Shown here: positions 1 through 9,695 of the stretch, piece by piece
Layout of the letters: each line of letters opens with the position of its first letter
Position numbering within the stretch: position 1 is the stretch's first letter
Assembly (NCBI GenBank): GCA_012744435.1
Contig: JAAYCA010000007.1
Location: 20,735-84,734, forward strand
DNA length: 64,000 nucleotides
Source: Bacteroidales bacterium
GTDB taxonomy: Bacteria; Bacteroidota; Bacteroidia; Bacteroidales; UBA932
Reading direction: 5' to 3'
The notes under the pieces: model-generated
Told to the model about the DNA's origin: nothing
Databases searched by the model: none
The model's input: only the letters and a program-made list of their open reading frames with translations
Made by a program: the position numbers and the translations under genes

Positions 1-3000
1 CGCCGCCCTCCTCCGATTCAAGGGACTCCTCGGGCATGGCGTCATCGGCCACCATTGCCTCCCGGGCCATTTCCGCCATCGGGGCGGCCTCATCCATGAG
101 GACGGCCGAGCCCATTGCGGCGGATTTGGACAGGATGCGATTGCTTTGACGGCGGTTCAGCGCTTCCGCATCGAAAGCATAAGCCGAGTCGATGCCGAGC
201 GTGTTCCTGTAATAGACCTCGGGCAGGGAACGGGTAGCGGGAAAGACGCTGTTCCACACATTGCGCCCGATGGTCTCCGTACTCTTGTCGAAGATGGTGG
301 CGGCGAGTTCCACGCCTTCCGCCGTCCGGATGGTAAAACGATAGTCATGGTGCGGCGCCGTGGTGTCCAGGAAGCGGGTGAAGCCCAGCGGCAGTTCAAA
401 ACGGAGCTTGGGTTTGTAAGAGGAAACGGAATAGTCGAAGGCCCGTCCGTCGCGGAACCAGAGAACCTTGAGCGTCAGCGTTTCGGGATAATCGGCCTTG
501 CGGTCGAAACGGATGACCTGCAGGGAATTCGGACGGGCGCGGACCCCGGCCAGCTTGACGATGCGCTTTTCCAGGAGGCGGTTGCCGTCGCCGTACAGCT
601 CCGTGACGATCCACGCGGGGCCCGTGGTGGCGCCGACCTGCAGGGAAATGCCCGTGCCGTCGTCTGCCAGTTCCTTGAAGAAGCAGTGCACGTCCAGGTC
701 GAGGGCGCTGTCCGCGTCTTCAACCTTGACGATATCATGCTCCATTATGTCGACATACTCCTTGCCGGTATCGCTCACCGCCGTGGCCCTGACCTCGACG
801 GTATAGAGTCCGGAAGGGTGGCGGGACAGGTCGAGACTGACGTTTTCCCCGTTCTTGGCGTTGCCGGAGAGAAGGGTCTTGCCTTCGCGGGAAACCGCAT
901 ATTCGATGCTGAGCCTCGGGTGCGTTTTCGGGCTGCCGCCTCCGCCGAGCTGGAAGCGGACCTGGGCGGCGCTGTCGCCGACGATGGATCCGCCGCTGCT
1001 GCCGCTCACGCGGTTGAAATGCCCCTGAACGCGATTCATGACGCGGATGTTGAGCGGGAGGCTCTGGGAGAAGTCGACCGTTTTGCGGAACTCCAGCGTC
1101 TCTCCCGTGGCATCCGTCACACGGACGGTGACGACGAGATTATGATACCAGCGGGATTCGTCGTCGGGGGCCTGGAAGCGGATTTTAAAATCGCCGTTCC
1201 CGGCGAGTTCAAGCTTTCCCTCATCGAGGGTTTCGCCTCGGTCCTCGACGCTGTATGTCGCCGTGGCCGTGCCCAGGTTGTGGCCCGAGTAGCTGCGGAT
1301 GCCGCCCTCGACGGTGATGAAATCTCCCGGCAGGTAGAAACGGCTGTCGGGCTTCCAGCTCAGCTCGAAGCTGGGCAGGACGAATTCGTCCGCCCGGACG
1401 CGTGTTTCGGCGATGGTTCTGCCGCCCTCGCGGACGGAGATCCTGTACATGCCGCCCCGTTCGCCCTTTTTCAGGACGAAGGAGCCGGCAGCGGAGCCGA
1501 ATTCATTGGTGGTCAGCTCCTGCGTGCCGATCTCCTTATCCGTGGGATCGGTCAGGGTGGCGGTCAGCCTGATACCGGCGGGACGGGTGGCGTATTCGTA
1601 GGTGCCTTCGTAGAGGAGGACTTTGTAATAGACGGTCTCGTCTGGGTTGAAGGCGGTGCGGTCCGTCAGCAGCATGGCGGCGTGCCGGGACGGATTGTCG
1701 GTGCTGACGGTGTCGCGCCTCAGGTAGTTGAATTGATGCTGCCGCGACATGCGGGCAAGACCGTCGATGCGGGTCGAGGCCTGGATGGTCCAGCCCCATT
1801 TGTCGTCGTCGAGCCGCGAGGTCATCGATTCGGGGAGGTAGGTGAAGCCGTCGATCACGAGCCCCTCCGCCTTGTCCACCTGCCGGCCCTTATTGTCGAA
1901 GAGGAGGATGTCGCAGCTTTTCACCGGTTCGCCGGTAATGTAGTCGGCGACATAGACGCCATAGCCGTCGAGATCGCGCTTGTGTGCGATGGAAAGGGTA
2001 TATTTGGCATATTCGGTCTCGGTCTCCACCTTCCCGCCGGAGCACTTCAGGGTATAGGTCTTGTCGTCCAGGTCGGCGAGATCGAGGGTCAGGGTGTCGC
2101 GGAGGTAGAAACTCTTGACAGGGTTGTCCACCGTCCGGTCGAAGAGTTCTTTCTTGCCGTCCAGGATGCGGACGCGCACCGAAGGGAGGTTGCGGACGAC
2201 GAAAGTGGCCAGACCTTTCTCCACGTCGAGGGAGATTTCCTGGGCTGTCAGGGTCTCCAGGATGCCGTCCGGTCCGTTGCAGCAATCGGCGATGGCCTTT
2301 TCGTCGCCGGAGAAGTTCTTCCGGTCGGCGATGAACGTCTGGCAGTCCTGTGCGAGCTGGCGGTATTCTTCCGAACTGCCCTGGCTCCAGTCCAGCTTGT
2401 TGCGGCGGCGCTGGAGCAGATACTGGCGGCCCAGCATGGAGACGGCCTGGCTCCGGTGTGCGCTGACGTAACCGGCCATCTCTTCGTCGGCGACAGAGGC
2501 GGGTTTCCGGCCGATGACGGTATAATCGACAAAGGCGTCATAGGGATAACGTCCGGTGAAATAGGCTTTGACGGCGTCGGAGACCGTGTCGGAACGGCTT
2601 TTCCCGAGCAGGCTCCACAGGGCGTATTCGTAATCGTTGGCGATCTTCGGCCGCAGGGCACCGGAATAAGCGAAATTGGACAAGTCGCTGTCATTGTCGT
2701 AGAAACGCGGGTTGCGCGCCTTCAGAAGCAGATCTTTCTTCTCGTTGACATAGGCCAGCAGATCTTCTGCGGAGGCACTTTCCTTGCGGGTGTAGAAGAC
2801 GGCAACCGGTTCGCCGTAACGCTCGATGTCGCTGTAGGCCTGGGCGCGGAGTTCGTCATGAAGTTTCCAGTTGGTGCTGGAACGGGCTTCGACATATTTC
2901 CAGCAGGCATCATAGTAATCCCAGGCGAGGTGTCGCGCTGATGCTTCTTTCTTGATTCGTTCGAGAATGTCGGCCTGGTCCTTGGGCCGGTCGGCATCGA

Positions 3001-3121
3001 CGGCTTTGCCATATTCTGCCCAGAGTCTTTTCAGGACAGGGTCGTCGCCATCCCTGGCGCAGGAAGAAAAAGGAGAAATCATTAGGGTTAAGAGTGTTAG
3101 TGCTATCAGTTTCGCTTTCAT
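1..3121 (-). CDS. Alpha-2-macroglobulin-family lipoprotein (MG2 domain), 3' end beyond window
   Basis: The frame starts at the ATG whose first base is 3121 and stays open to the left edge, giving 1040 codons without a stop; the 3' part lies outside the window. Residues 1-21 form a lipoprotein signal with lipobox FSSC and Cys21 as the lipidated residue. An N-terminal helical region follows (LWAEYGKAVDADRPKDQADI, about residues 31-50), then beta-rich macroglobulin-like domains including the typical stretch LLTDRTAFNPDETVYYKVLL. Just before the edge is an acidic Met/Ala/Glu-rich linker (ADDAMPEESLESEEGG), which in this family precedes the central A2M domain. Family members are large envelope lipoproteins of about 1900 residues thought to trap proteases. 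Whether this one has a thioester cannot be seen. It follows folC by 13 bp, so the two are probably co-transcribed. An alternative ATG at 3128 is in another frame. Confidence 0.88.
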   Translation of the reverse strand, partial: MKAKLIALTLLTLMISPFSSCARDGDDPVLKRLWAEYGKAVDADRPKDQADILERIKKEASARHLAWDYYDACWKYVEARSSTNWKLHDELRAQAYSDIERYGEPVAVFYTRKESASAEDLLAYVNEKKDLLLKARNPRFYDNDSDLSNFAYSGALRPKIANDYEYALWSLLGKSRSDTVSDAVKAYFTGRYPYDAFVDYTVIGRKPASVADEEMAGYVSAHRSQAVSMLGRQYLLQRRRNKLDWSQGSSEEYRQLAQDCQTFIADRKNFSGDEKAIADCCNGPDGILETLTAQEISLDVEKGLATFVVRNLPSVRVRILDGKKELFDRTVDNPVKSFYLRDTLTLDLADLDDKTYTLKCSGGKVETETEYAKYTLSIAHKRDLDGYGVYVADYITGEPVKSCDILLFDNKGRQVDKAEGLVIDGFTYLPESMTSRLDDDKWGWTIQASTRIDGLARMSRQHQFNYLRRDTVSTDNPSRHAAMLLTDRTAFNPDETVYYKVLLYEGTYEYATRPAGIRLTATLTDPTDKEIGTQELTTNEFGSAAGSFVLKKGERGGMYRISVREGGRTIAETRVRADEFVLPSFELSWKPDSRFYLPGDFITVEGGIRSYSGHNLGTATATYSVEDRGETLDEGKLELAGNGDFKIRFQAPDDESRWYHNLVVTVRVTDATGETLEFRKTVDFSQSLPLNIRVMNRVQGHFNRVSGSSGGSIVGDSAAQVRFQLGGGGSPKTHPRLSIEYAVSREGKTLLSGNAKNGENVSLDLSRHPSGLYTVEVRATAVSDTGKEYVDIMEHDIVKVEDADSALDLDVHCFFKELADDGTGISLQVGATTGPAWIVTELYGDGNRLLEKRIVKLAGVRARPNSLQVIRFDRKADYPETLTLKVLWFRDGRAFDYSVSSYKPKLRFELPLGFTRFLDTTAPHHDYRFTIRTAEGVELAATIFDKSTETIGRNVWNSVFPATRSLPEVYYRNTLGIDSAYAFDAEALNRRQSNRILSKSAAMGSAVLMDEAAPMAEMAREAMVADDAMPEESLESEEGG

Positions 3122-3134
3122 GGCACATGGTTTT

Positions 3135-4364
3135 TCAAGTGTCGAACAGTCCGATGGCTTCCGCAACTACAAAAGTACTGCCACCAATATATAAGATGCA
3201 GTCCGGGATGCGGGATGCTGCATCGAGCGCCAGGCGGACGCCTTCCTCCACGGATCCGCAGGCGGTACACCGCAGGCCTTCCATCCGGGCGGCGAGCGCC
3301 TCGACGGGCAGGGCGCGCTCTCCGCGGGGAGAGACAAGGAAGTAATGTGCGTCCGGCGGCATCAGCGGCCGGATGGCGGCCAGGTCCTTGTCGGCCATGA
3401 TGCCATAAACGATCAGCAGCGGCCGGCCGCTCTCCCGCAGGCGGCGGAAATTGATCTCCAGCGCCGGGGGATTGTGCCCGATGTCGCAGATGACCTCCGG
3501 TTCGGCGCAAAGACGCTCCCAGCGGCCGCGCAGACCGGTGCGGGCGGCGGTGGCGATGAGGGCTTCCTTATCGGGTTCTATCCCCAGAAGATCGAGGGCG
3601 GCGAGTACGGTGTGCAGGTTGACGGCCTGGCAGGGACCGGTGAGGTCGGTCCCGAACGATTCTTCTTCAAAGTCTTCCGCGAAAAACAGCGGACAGGGGG
3701 CCGCTGCGGCCTTGGCCTCGAAAACGGGGGCCGTTTCATCGTCGCGTTCGCCGACGAGCGCCGGGACGCCGGGCTTGAATATGCCGGCTTTCTCGGCGGC
3801 GATCTTCGGACGCGTGTCACCGAGCAGGGCACAGTGGTCCAGCCCGATGCCGGTGACGATGGAGAGTTCCGGCGTAATGATATTGGTGCTGTCCAGCCGG
3901 CCGCCGAGACCGGTTTCGATGACGGCGACGTCCACCTTCCGGTCGGCGAACCAGCGAAAGGCGATCCCGGTCGTGATCTCGAAGAAGGACAAGCCCTCGA
4001 AGTCTTGTCCGTCGAGGAAGCGGAAGACTTCCTCCCGGGGAATCATCTCCCACCCGTCCCGCTCCACGAGCTTGATCCGCTCGCGGAAATCCAGCAGGTG
4101 CGGGGAGGTGTACAGCCCGACGCGCAGGCCCGCGGCGGAGAGGGCTGCAGCGAGCATCGAGCATACCGATCCCTTGCCGTTGGTCCCCGCCACGTGGACG
4201 GCGCGGAACTGCCGCGAGGGATGCCCCAGGGAAGCGTCCAGCTGCCTCATGCCCGTCAGCCCCGGCTTGTAGGCGCCGGGCGTGAATCCTTTGTTCTGCA
4301 CGCTGGGATGGCGGGCGAACAGCTCCTCCAGGAGCCGGTTGTAACGGTCTTCGAAAATCATCAT
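3135..4364 (-). CDS. folC: Bifunctional folylpolyglutamate synthase/dihydrofolate synthase
   Basis: This cytoplasmic ligase adds glutamate to dihydropteroate and to reduced folates, using ATP. The P-loop HVAGTNGKGSVCSM lies near residue 60, followed by GLYTSPHLLDFRERI, and the Mur-ligase-type central domain contains VIETGLGGRLDSTN and GLDHCALLGDT. About 409 residues is normal for FolC. I chose the ATG at 4364 (a second ATG follows at 4361). The longer frame begins with TTG at 4382, which falls inside a TAAATTTG promoter-like box, so that start is unlikely. The gene is divergent from the PurL-like gene and sits 13 bp upstream of the macroglobulin gene. Confidence 0.95.
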   Translation of the reverse strand: MMIFEDRYNRLLEELFARHPSVQNKGFTPGAYKPGLTGMRQLDASLGHPSRQFRAVHVAGTNGKGSVCSMLAAALSAAGLRVGLYTSPHLLDFRERIKLVERDGWEMIPREEVFRFLDGQDFEGLSFFEITTGIAFRWFADRKVDVAVIETGLGGRLDSTNIITPELSIVTGIGLDHCALLGDTRPKIAAEKAGIFKPGVPALVGERDDETAPVFEAKAAAAPCPLFFAEDFEEESFGTDLTGPCQAVNLHTVLAALDLLGIEPDKEALIATAARTGLRGRWERLCAEPEVICDIGHNPPALEINFRRLRESGRPLLIVYGIMADKDLAAIRPLMPPDAHYFLVSPRGERALPVEALAARMEGLRCTACGSVEEGVRLALDAASRIPDCILYIGGSTFVVAEAIGLFDT

Positions 4365-4379
4365 AGTTGCAACTGAATT

Positions 4380-4387
4380 CAAATTTA
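4380..4387 (-). promoter_or_regulatory. Bacteroidetes-type -7 box upstream of folC
   Basis: On the minus strand this reads TAAATTTG, matching TAnnTTTG. It ends 15 nt before the folC ATG, so the leader would be about 10 nt. I see no convincing -33 TTG at 19-21 nt, which lowers confidence. Confidence 0.4.
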
Positions 4388-4415
4388 ATTAAATTTACAC
4401 GATTTTATACATCGG

Positions 4416-5543
4416 ATGGTCGAAAAAGCATCAGCATTGCACGCGATTTACGTCATCGACGGAGTGCAGGAGGAATATACTCCCGCCCAGTTGCTCGATG
4501 CCGTGACGGAGCCCGAAGGACGGCACCCGCATCCGGGGCCGGCCGAGGGACGTGCCGTGGATGAGACGCTGGATCCGGTGTTCCGGGACGCCGGCCTCGA
4601 ACCGGGGTGCACGGACGCCTATCTGGAAGCGGTGTGCAAGGCGCGGAAAGCCGTTCCCGCCGCCGAGGCCGAGTCGTATACCCGCATCCGGGTGGCCTCG
4701 GTCCTTGCCGACACGCTTTGGCGGACGGGGGTTTTCCGCGCCGGCGATCTGCGCCTGGATGCGACCTGGCGCTGGAATGACGCCCCGGTCGGCGCACGTG
4801 CCGCATTCTATGCTTCGGTGCGTGCCGCGGCCGATTATGTCGACGCCCTCGGCATCAAGTTCAGCAGCTACCGCCATGTACGCACCGCCGGCCTGTCCGA
4901 ACTGGTCCTGCGCCCCCGCATCGCCCGCGACGCCGAGGAGCAGGACTATGGCTTCATCAGTGAGCCGTACAGCACCAAACATCCGGTGCTCGGCTCGCGC
5001 CGGGCCTGCCCGTCCACCCTGCTGGGAGACGCCCAGAGCTGGGTGGTGTACATTCCCTTCGACACGGCTGATTTCCGCCTGGGCGGATCGCTCCTGGCAC
5101 AGGAACTGGGCCTGGGCGGCGGCCCCGCGCCCCAGATTGTGGACGCCGATTATTTCCTGGATTGCTATGAGGTGGTGCGGGAACTGGTCGAGGACGGCGT
5201 CGTGCTGTCCGGTGCGACAGTCGGGGAAGGCGGGCTGCTCAAGGCCGTCCGGGGAATGGTGGAAGAGACGGGTATGACCCTGGACCTCTCCGACGTGATG
5301 CGCTCCTACCAGGAGCAGAACCCCCTGCGGATCCTGTTCGCCGAGCTGCCGGGGGTCGTGATCCAGATCCGCGACGCGGACTTTGACTACCTCGATGCCG
5401 AACTCCTGCTGCAGGATGTCGCTTTCTTCCCGCTGGGCCACCCGACCCCGGGTTCATCCGACATCCGCGTCAAGGCCTCCGCCAAGTCCGGCATCCAGAC
5501 CATATTGGAATCCCTGATGCAGAACGCGGAAGGGGAAGACTAA
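4416..5543 (+). CDS. PurL-like (FGAM synthase C-half) protein, probably catalytically inactive
   Basis: A 375-residue soluble protein of unknown function. From about residue 105 it reads like the second AIR-synthase-fold half of phosphoribosylformylglycinamidine synthase. A DATWRW..VGARAAFYASVRA segment corresponds to the PurL stretch before the KDS motif. VVYIPFDTADFRLGGSLLAQ matches the LLLIDLG.G.N.LG.T.LAQ segment, VGEGGLLKAVRGM matches HDRSDGGLLVTLAEM, and LFAELPGVVIQIRDAD matches LFNEELGAVIQVRAAD. The catalytic/nucleotide motif (KDSMSM in PurL) is replaced by FSSYRHVR. The N-terminal PurL half and the C-terminal glutaminase domain are absent, so it cannot be an ordinary PurL. It ends 12 bp before phoH and is likely co-transcribed with it. 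The fold assignment is my inference from remembered PurL sequence. Confidence 0.8.
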   Translation: MVEKASALHAIYVIDGVQEEYTPAQLLDAVTEPEGRHPHPGPAEGRAVDETLDPVFRDAGLEPGCTDAYLEAVCKARKAVPAAEAESYTRIRVASVLADTLWRTGVFRAGDLRLDATWRWNDAPVGARAAFYASVRAAADYVDALGIKFSSYRHVRTAGLSELVLRPRIARDAEEQDYGFISEPYSTKHPVLGSRRACPSTLLGDAQSWVVYIPFDTADFRLGGSLLAQELGLGGGPAPQIVDADYFLDCYEVVRELVEDGVVLSGATVGEGGLLKAVRGMVEETGMTLDLSDVMRSYQEQNPLRILFAELPGVVIQIRDADFDYLDAELLLQDVAFFPLGHPTPGSSDIRVKASAKSGIQTILESLMQNAEGED

Positions 5544-5555
5544 CACTAAAACCAC

Positions 5556-6896
5556 ATGGGAAAAGCAAAAATCTTCGTGCTCGACACCAACGTTATCCTG
5601 CACGACTACAAGGCCATCCGGAAATTCCGGGACAACAACCTCGTTATTCCCGTCGCCGTGATCGAGGAGATCGACAAGTTCAAGAAAGGCACGGACACTC
5701 TTTCGTACAACGCCCGCGGCTTTATGCGCACGCTGGACAAAATCACCTCAGGCCGCGATTTCGGGGCCGGCGGCCTGCAGATCGGCAAGGATCTCGGCTG
5801 GATCAAGGTGGAGCCGAACCATCCGTTCTCCGGCGAATTCGCCGACTTTTTCAAGGACGACATTCCGGACCACCGCATCCTCTCTACCGCCATGTGGGTG
5901 AGGGACAACAATCCCGGCACCTTCGTGGCCCTGGTCACGAAGGATATCAATCTCCGCATGAAAGCCAAAGCCATCGGCATGGCGGTTCAGGACTACTTGA
6001 CGGACAAGATCCAGGATGACCGCATCGAAGAGGCGCAGCGTGAGGTCCAGACGATGACGGCGTCCGGCGACGTTCTCCAGGAGCTGGCTTACGGCCCCGA
6101 GACCGCCGTCGAGTGGCAGCAGGTGCTGAATGTACAGCCGCAACCCAATCAGATGTTCCGTTTCCGTTGGGAAGGTGACCGCGACGAGTGCATCTGCGCG
6201 CGTTACGATGCGCCGCGTGGCCGGGTCGTGCTCGTGAAAGCCCGGGAGGCTTATGGCATCCGTCCCCGCAATGACGAGCAGAAGTTTGCGCTTGACGCGT
6301 TGCTGAATCCGAAGGTGGAGCTGGTCTCGCTGACGGGCGGTGCCGGCACGGGCAAGACCCTGCTTGCCCTCGCGGCCGCCCTGGAGCAGGAGCAGGATTA
6401 CGAGCAGATCTACCTCTCCCGCCCGACCGTCATCCTTGGCAATCAGGACCTGGGTTTCCTTCCCGGCGACCAGAAACAGAAGATGTTGCCGTTCCTGCAG
6501 CCGCTGATGGACAACCTCAATGTAATCAAGCATCTGTTCCGTCCCACCTCCAGGGAGGCGCAGCGCATCGAGGGCATGCTCACGCAGGAGAAGCTGATCA
6601 TCGAGCCGCTCGCATACATCCGCGGCCGGAGCCTGGGACGCTGTTTCTTCATTATCGACGAAGCACAGAACCTCACCCCGCACGAGATGAAGACCATCAT
6701 CACCCGGGCGGGCGAAGGCACCAAGATGGTCTTTACGGGCGATATCTTCCAGATAGACCAGCCTTATCTGGACCAGTGGTCCAACGGCCTGACGCATCTG
6801 GGTGAGAAGATGTACGGTCAGCCCCTGTTCCAGCATGTCTTCCTGCGCAAGGGTGAGCGGAGCGAACTGTCCGATCTGGCTGCGAAGTTGTTATAA
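5556..6896 (+). CDS. PhoH-family ATPase with N-terminal PIN domain
   Basis: A 446-residue cytoplasmic protein. The N-terminal 150 residues are a PIN domain (VLDTNVILHDYKAIRKF at the start, acidic residues downstream), normally a metal-dependent RNA nuclease fold. The C-terminal half is a PhoH ATPase with Walker A GGAGTGKTLLALAAAL near residue 265 and Walker B FFIIDEAQNLTPHEMKTI, followed by the conserved TGD. This PIN-PhoH fusion (YlaK/PhoH2 type) is thought to couple RNA cleavage to unwinding. The gene follows the PurL-like gene by 12 bp. Its last codons contain the -33 element of the ppdK promoter. Confidence 0.93.
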   Translation: MGKAKIFVLDTNVILHDYKAIRKFRDNNLVIPVAVIEEIDKFKKGTDTLSYNARGFMRTLDKITSGRDFGAGGLQIGKDLGWIKVEPNHPFSGEFADFFKDDIPDHRILSTAMWVRDNNPGTFVALVTKDINLRMKAKAIGMAVQDYLTDKIQDDRIEEAQREVQTMTASGDVLQELAYGPETAVEWQQVLNVQPQPNQMFRFRWEGDRDECICARYDAPRGRVVLVKAREAYGIRPRNDEQKFALDALLNPKVELVSLTGGAGTGKTLLALAAALEQEQDYEQIYLSRPTVILGNQDLGFLPGDQKQKMLPFLQPLMDNLNVIKHLFRPTSREAQRIEGMLTQEKLIIEPLAYIRGRSLGRCFFIIDEAQNLTPHEMKTIITRAGEGTKMVFTGDIFQIDQPYLDQWSNGLTHLGEKMYGQPLFQHVFLRKGERSELSDLAAKLL

Positions 6897-6917
6897 TTAA
6901 AAAAAACGCTATTTTTG
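6888..6917 (+). promoter_or_regulatory. Promoter of ppdK (TTG-N19-TATTTTTG)
   Basis: TTG at 6888-6890, exactly 19 nt, then TATTTTTG at 6910-6917 fit the Bacteroidetes sigma-ABfr consensus. The -33 element overlaps the last codons of phoH. The leader to the ppdK ATG would be about 28 nt. Confidence 0.75.
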
Positions 6918-6949
6918 CAGTTTTAACACAGTTTACTAAACTATATCCT

Positions 6950-9676
6950 ATGTTTGAAATGAAAAAACGCGTCTATCGTTTCGGCGGAAAGACCGCCGAA
7001 GGCGATGGCAGTATGCGTGAGCTCCTGGGTGGAAAGGGAGCGAATCTGGCCGAGATGAGCAAACTCGGCATGCCGGTCCCTGCCGGCTTCACGATTACGA
7101 CGGAGTGCTGCGCCGAATACTATGAGCTCGGCGGCGGTTACACCGAGGATCTCAAGATGGAGGTGCGTGGCGCCTTGAATGCCACGGAAGCCCTGATGGG
7201 CAGAAAATTCGGCGATCCCAACGACCCGCTTCTGGTGAGCTGCCGCTCCGGTGCCCGCTCTTCGATGCCGGGCATGATGGATACCATCCTCAACATCGGT
7301 CTGTGCTCCGCGACGATTCCGGGCATGATCAAAAAGACCGGCAATCCCCGTTTCGTGTACGACGCCTACCGGCGCCTCATCATGATGTATTCCGATGTCG
7401 TGATGGAGAAAGCCGAGGGCATCGAGCCGGAGGACGGCCAGGGTATCCGCCAGCAGCTGGACCGCATGATGAACGAGCTGAAGGAGAAGAAAGGCTATGC
7501 TTCCGATACCGAGATTACCGCGGATGAGCTCAAGGACCTCTGCGTGAAATTCAAGAAGAAGGTCAAGGAGGTACTTGGCGTCGAATTCCCCGACACGGCC
7601 CAGGACCAGCTGTGGGGATCCATCGGCGGCGTCTTCAAGTCGTGGAACGGCAAGCGTGCCATCGCGTATCGCCGTATCGAAAAGATTCCTGATGACTGGG
7701 GCACGGCCGTCAACGTCCAGTCCATGGTGTTCGGCAACATGGGCGATACCTCCGCCACCGGCGTGGCTTTCTCCCGCAACCCGGCCAACGGCGACAACCG
7801 TTTCTACGGTGAGTGGCTGATCAACGCCCAGGGTGAAGACGTGGTCGCGGGTATCCGTACCCCGAATCCGCTTAACGAAGCCACCAAGAACGACCATAAC
7901 CGCAAGCTTGAATCGCTCGAAAAAGCGATGCCGAAGGTTTATGAGGAACTCGACGGTATCCGCAAGCGTCTGGAAAATCATTTCCATGACATGCAGGACA
8001 TCGAGTTCACGATCCAGGAGGGCACCCTGTGGATGCTGCAGTGCCGTATCGGCAAGCGCACCGGTCTCGCTGCCCTGCAGATGGCCGTGGACATGCTCGA
8101 CGAAGGCATGATCGACGAGAAGACCTGTGTGATGCGCGTCAGCCCGTCCCAGCTCGACGAGGTACTGCATCCGATTCTCAATCCCGTCTCCGAAAAGAGT
8201 GCGAAGGTCATCGCCAAGGGTCTGCCCGCTTCTCCGGGCGGAGCTGTCGGTACGCTGGTATTCACCTCCGAAGCGGCAATGGAAGCGGCTGCGGCCGGCA
8301 AGAAGACGATCCTCGTGCGTGAGGAGACCTCTCCGGAGGACATCCAGGGCATGCGTGCTTCCGCCGGTATCCTTACCACCCGCGGCGGTATGACCTCCCA
8401 CGCCGCCCTCGTGGCGCGCGGTTGGGGCAAGTGCTGCATCGTGGGCTGTGAGTCCATGAAGATCAACCTCGCGGAGAAGTCGCTTACCTTCACCGGCGAC
8501 AAGAAGGTTTATAAGGAAGGCGACTGGATTTCCCTCAACGGTTCCAAGGGCTGTGTCTATGCGAAGCGGATCGAGATGATGGATGCGAGCGAGAACCCCA
8601 CTTTCCTGCGCTTCATGAGCATTGTGGACAAGTACCGCCGTCTGGGCGTACGTACCAATGCCGACACTCCGGAGGATGCCCAGAAGGCCCTTGACTTCGG
8701 CGCCGAAGGCATCGGTCTCTTCCGCATCGAGCACATGTTCTACGGCAAGAACTCCGACACCCCGCTGGCCAAGCTCCGCAAGATGATTCTCTGTGCCACG
8801 GACCGTGAGCGCAAGGACGCCCTTGCCGAACTCGAGCCGTTCATCAAGGCTTCCGTCAAGAGCACCCTCCGTGTGATGGACGGCAAGCCGGTCGTGTTCC
8901 GTCTGCTGGATCCGCCGCTCCACGAGTTCGTCCCGACGACCAAGGAAAAGACGGCGGAGGTCGCCAAGGAGCTGGGTATCAGCGCCGCCGAGGTGGCCCG
9001 CCGCGGTGCGACCCTCCACGAAGTCAACCCGATGATGGGTCTGCGCGGCGTGCGTCTGCACGTGACCTACCCGCTCATCGCCGAGACGCAGTACCGCGCC
9101 ATTTTCAACGCCGTCGCGGAGCTTTCCCACGAGGGATTCCACCCGCAGCCCGAGATCATGATTCCGGTCACGGTCTCCGCCCGCGAGCTGGGCTTCCAGA
9201 GAGCCATCTGCGAGCGCATCAAAGCTGAGGTCGAGGTGCATCACGAGATGATCATCACCTACAAGTTCGGCACGATGATCGAGATTCCGCGCGCCGCCCT
9301 GACCGGCGACAGAATGGCCCGCACCGCGGAGTTCTTCTCCTTCGGTACCAACGATCTCACCCAGATGACCTTCGGTTTCTCCCGCGACGACGTCGGCACC
9401 TTCATGGGCAACTACCTCGGCCATAAGATCATCGACGCCGATCCGTTCCAGACCATCGACACCAAGGCTGTCGGCAAACTGGTCGAGATCGGAATCCAGA
9501 CCGGTCGTTCCCGTCGTCCGGAGCTGAAGTGCGGCGTCTGCGGCGAGCACGGCGGCGACCCTGACTCCATCGCCTTCTTCAACAAGATCGGCGTGGACTA
9601 CGTCAGCTGCTCTCCGTTCCGTGTGCCCATCGCCCGCCTTTCCGCGGCCCAAAGCGCCATCAGGCAGGCGGAGTAA
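6950..9676 (+). CDS. ppdK: Pyruvate, phosphate dikinase
   Basis: The enzyme interconverts pyruvate, ATP and phosphate with PEP, AMP and PPi, serving PPi-linked glycolysis or gluconeogenesis in the cytoplasm. At 908 residues it has the full family length. The N-terminal ATP-grasp domain begins with FGGKTAEGDG and LGGKGANLAEM. The swivelling domain has the phospho-histidine motif GGMTSHAALVARG (His484). The C-terminal TIM barrel ends with CGVCGEHGGDPDSI, with Cys864 as the catalytic acid. It has its own promoter at 6888-6917. A long antisense frame opposite it (6941-9697) is a composition shadow. Confidence 0.97.
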   Translation: MFEMKKRVYRFGGKTAEGDGSMRELLGGKGANLAEMSKLGMPVPAGFTITTECCAEYYELGGGYTEDLKMEVRGALNATEALMGRKFGDPNDPLLVSCRSGARSSMPGMMDTILNIGLCSATIPGMIKKTGNPRFVYDAYRRLIMMYSDVVMEKAEGIEPEDGQGIRQQLDRMMNELKEKKGYASDTEITADELKDLCVKFKKKVKEVLGVEFPDTAQDQLWGSIGGVFKSWNGKRAIAYRRIEKIPDDWGTAVNVQSMVFGNMGDTSATGVAFSRNPANGDNRFYGEWLINAQGEDVVAGIRTPNPLNEATKNDHNRKLESLEKAMPKVYEELDGIRKRLENHFHDMQDIEFTIQEGTLWMLQCRIGKRTGLAALQMAVDMLDEGMIDEKTCVMRVSPSQLDEVLHPILNPVSEKSAKVIAKGLPASPGGAVGTLVFTSEAAMEAAAAGKKTILVREETSPEDIQGMRASAGILTTRGGMTSHAALVARGWGKCCIVGCESMKINLAEKSLTFTGDKKVYKEGDWISLNGSKGCVYAKRIEMMDASENPTFLRFMSIVDKYRRLGVRTNADTPEDAQKALDFGAEGIGLFRIEHMFYGKNSDTPLAKLRKMILCATDRERKDALAELEPFIKASVKSTLRVMDGKPVVFRLLDPPLHEFVPTTKEKTAEVAKELGISAAEVARRGATLHEVNPMMGLRGVRLHVTYPLIAETQYRAIFNAVAELSHEGFHPQPEIMIPVTVSARELGFQRAICERIKAEVEVHHEMIITYKFGTMIEIPRAALTGDRMARTAEFFSFGTNDLTQMTFGFSRDDVGTFMGNYLGHKIIDADPFQTIDTKAVGKLVEIGIQTGRSRRPELKCGVCGEHGGDPDSIAFFNKIGVDYVSCSPFRVPIARLSAAQSAIRQAE

Positions 9677-9695
9677 GCGATTCCGCCGTAACGGC

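Noticed and set aside
146..2941. 931-codon open frame on the plus strand
   Set aside because: It is antisense to the macroglobulin gene, which has a lipoprotein signal and family motifs in the minus frame. The plus product has no domain sense and reflects high GC3.
3345..4376. 343-codon plus-strand frame opposite folC
   Set aside because: FolC motifs are complete on the minus strand; this is a shadow.
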